From Methylotenera mobilis JLW8 (GTDB taxonomy: Bacteria; Pseudomonadota; Gammaproteobacteria; Burkholderiales; Methylophilaceae), in contig NC_012968.1 in the NCBI RefSeq assembly GCF_000023705.1, positions 248,001-312,000 of the forward strand: a DNA stretch of 64,000 nt, given 5' to 3'. Shown here in pieces: positions 62,114 through 64,000 of this stretch. Positions within the stretch are counted from its first letter, which is position 1. Each line of letters begins with the position of its first letter. A program made the translations under genes and the position numbers. Under the pieces are notes generated by a model. The model was given only the letters and a program-made list of their open reading frames with translations. It was not told the DNA's origin and ran no database searches.

Positions 62114-64000
62114 TTAAGGTTTCATGTTGTAGCGTAAGCCTACAAACAAGTTACTGCCAGCGGTGTTGTAAGCGGGTGATGTTGCAGTGTTTCCTGTGTA
62201 AGCTAAAACGTAATTCTTATCCAGCACGTTATTGGCACGCGCCTCTAACTTCCACTCTGGGTTGATGCGGTAGTTAGCGGTGAAATTCAATAATGCATAG
62301 CCTGGCATGACTTTAGTGTTGGCAAGGTTGTTGTAGCGTGTAGAAGCGCCTTGCATCTCCGCGCCCCACTGCAAATCGCCCAATGTATGCATTAAATTAA
62401 CTGAGCCGTAACGATTAGCTTGGCGTGGAGTTAAGTTATCTGTCGCCTCATCTCTTGGTGACTGTACAGTGAAGTTTCCACTTAAGAGTAAGTTGTCGCT
62501 TACATTCCAACTGGCATCTGTTGTCACACCTTGTATTTCAACTTTGCCAACGTTGATAGGGCAGAAGCCGCCAAGCGTGCAACTTGGAGTGGCAGGGCCT
62601 GCATTCGCGAGTAAGCTGCGAATTTTGTTCTGGAATACAACCACGCCAGCATTAAACTTGCCACCCGTGTATTTAACTCCAGCCTCTACGTTGTCTGACT
62701 TTTCTGGAGATAGCGTAGGATCACCAAAGTTTGGATAATACAATTGGTTAAAAGTAGGTGCTCTAAATGCTTTGCCATAATTAGCGGTAACGCGCCATTG
62801 AGGCGTGATGCGATAACCATAACCGGCACCGCCAGTGGTGAAATTGCCATACTGAGTGTTATGGTCTTCGCGTACAGAGGCTTGTACGGAGTGGTTGCCA
62901 TGATCCAATAGGTAGCTAGCTAAGAAGCTATCATTGTTACGCTCTTTTTTGAATTTGGTTTTAACGTTGGCTACGCTGCTGACGTCTTGCTCAAGTCGAT
63001 CATAAGCCAAGGTAAGTTTGCCCAGTGGCAAAGTAAAGTCATTTTGCCAAGAGAGCTGTTGTTGCTCAGTACGATACTTACTTATGCCTTTAGGGTTGTA
63101 GGTAGAGCTTGCTTTGGATGTGTTCGGTTTTGCATAGCTATCTGAGTCATCTACCCCCATGCCAAGCTTGAATGTACTATGCCAGAAATCAGTAAATTGG
63201 TTTTTGCTGGTAAAAGCATAGCTTTGTAGCGTTTGCTCAGTAAAGTTCTCGTAATTAGAACCATCAAACTCGTTGTGCCCTTTGCTCTCAAAGAACTGCA
63301 GTCCCCATGTGTGGCCTTTTGCCAGCTCAAGTTCTGCATAAGCGGAAGTGCTTAAGTTGCGGTAGCTGTCATCGTCTGAGTCTTTGCCTGTGCGGATGCG
63401 ACGGGCGGAAAAGCTGTCAGTATCCAAACTGCTGACGTTTACGCCATACTTAAGTGCGTTGATACCGCCGTTGATGCCAAACTCTGCAGTTTTTGTATTG
63501 TAAGAACCTAGGCCTACCGCGGCATTCACTAATGGTTTATCCGATAAGCTTTTGCGTGTAAAAATCTGAATCACGCCGCCAATTGCATCAGCACCATATA
63601 GGCTAGATGCAGGACCACGTAAGATTTCTATTTTTTCGATTTGGCCTAGTGGAATGTTTTCAAAAGAGGTCCTCCCTAGCGTAGCGGAGTTCATGCGTAG
63701 GCCATCAACTAGCACTACTGTTTGTTCTGAGCTGGTGCCTCTTAAAAAGACGCTGGCCTCAGTGCCCGCACCTCCGGTAGTAACAATCTGTACGCCAGGT
63801 TGCTGGCGCAGAACGTCAGTAATAGAACCTGCGCCCATGCGCTCTATTTCTTCTCGGTCAATTATAGTTACGTCGCCGATCACATTTTGGCGTGCTTGTG
63901 GCGTACGTGTGGCTGTCACTACAACCTCGTCTAAGTTGATGGTGTCTGTAGCGTAGACTGTTGGATGAAACGCTAGGCCAATCAGGCCAGCGATGATTTT
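62114..64000 (-). CDS. btuB: TonB-dependent cobalamin/corrinoid receptor BtuB (5' end outside the window)
   Basis: At least 628 residues, open at the right edge. Reading back past the internal GTG at 63919, the frame continues to the window end and shows the tail of a signal peptide (IIAGLIGLAFHPTVYA) and the TonB box DEVVVTATR. The plug domain follows (with QQPGVQIV and LRGTSSEQTVVLVDGLRMNS), then a 22-strand-type barrel ending in NLFVGLRYNMKP. BtuB brings corrinoids through the outer membrane. The B12 gene context supports the substrate. The start codon and any cobalamin riboswitch lie beyond 64,000. Confidence 0.9.
   Translation of the reverse strand, partial: KIIAGLIGLAFHPTVYATDTINLDEVVVTATRTPQARQNVIGDVTIIDREEIERMGAGSITDVLRQQPGVQIVTTGGAGTEASVFLRGTSSEQTVVLVDGLRMNSATLGRTSFENIPLGQIEKIEILRGPASSLYGADAIGGVIQIFTRKSLSDKPLVNAAVGLGSYNTKTAEFGINGGINALKYGVNVSSLDTDSFSARRIRTGKDSDDDSYRNLSTSAYAELELAKGHTWGLQFFESKGHNEFDGSNYENFTEQTLQSYAFTSKNQFTDFWHSTFKLGMGVDDSDSYAKPNTSKASSTYNPKGISKYRTEQQQLSWQNDFTLPLGKLTLAYDRLEQDVSSVANVKTKFKKERNNDSFLASYLLDHGNHSVQASVREDHNTQYGNFTTGGAGYGYRITPQWRVTANYGKAFRAPTFNQLYYPNFGDPTLSPEKSDNVEAGVKYTGGKFNAGVVVFQNKIRSLLANAGPATPSCTLGGFCPINVGKVEIQGVTTDASWNVSDNLLLSGNFTVQSPRDEATDNLTPRQANRYGSVNLMHTLGDLQWGAEMQGASTRYNNLANTKVMPGYALLNFTANYRINPEWKLEARANNVLDKNYVLAYTGNTATSPAYNTAGSNLFVGLRYNMKP

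Overview
This window looks like a chromosomal segment of a betaproteobacterium, most probably a methylotroph of the Methylophilaceae (Methylotenera-like). That placement is my inference from protein style and gene content (MSHA-type pilus locus, late-B12 operon with BluB, QmcA/NfeD, LemA, ValRS). I could not run a search.

Region 1 (1 to ~14,235) is an integrated mobile element cut by the left edge of the window. From left to right it carries a minus-strand operon of type I modification and specificity genes (hsdM, hsdS). This operon continues into a GHKL ATPase fused to a PD-(D/E)xK-like domain and a small multi-pass membrane protein. Next come a relaxase and MobC (mobilisation), then a tightly coupled two-gene cassette whose second product looks like a nuclease. 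The rest is an unknown gene with an operator-like palindrome, a ParB-like/MT-A70 methyltransferase fusion, an acidic unknown protein and a ColE2-type replication protein with inverted and tandem repeats upstream. The region ends at a decayed tRNA-His 3' end (14,171-14,201) and a strong terminator, which suggests the element entered a tRNA-His gene lying left of the window. The two candidate defence modules here are the best places to look for undescribed biology.

Region 2 (14.5-33.2 kb) is core-like. It holds a TonB-dependent receptor, a degenerate GGDEF protein, a sigma-54 response regulator, and then an MSHA/type IV pilus-like assembly operon: mshM, mshL, mshN, mshE, mshG, a PilM-PilN-like fusion, PilO-like and PilP-like proteins and two pilin-like proteins. 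One of the pilin-like proteins is large, cysteine-rich and lacks Glu5.

Region 3 (33.2-46 kb) is housekeeping: MoeB-like, QmcA/NfeD, an apparently permuted photolyase, LemA, a GIDE-like membrane protein with an EF-hand, ValRS, TusA-like, rhodanese and alkaline phosphatase. A 1.5-kb islet with a MerR regulator and a TauE/SafE exporter sits next to tRNA-Phe and is bracketed by a duplicated tRNA-Phe 3' half plus its terminator.

Region 4 (46-64 kb) is a cobalamin island. cobT-cobS-cobC run rightward, cobD-cbiB leftward and cobQ rightward. A long leftward operon then runs from btuB (cut by the right edge) through a membrane protein, cobO, cobB, a signal-peptide-bearing membrane-anchored cobN, ExbB-like and ExbD-like (DUF2149) genes, bluB, a BtuF-like protein, cobU and ybcJ. 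No corrin-ring methyltransferases, no chelatase CobS/CobT AAA+ partners and no cobalamin riboswitch were seen inside the window. The set therefore reads as corrinoid uptake, remodelling and late assembly, with a possibly proton-motive-force-driven periplasmic CobN.
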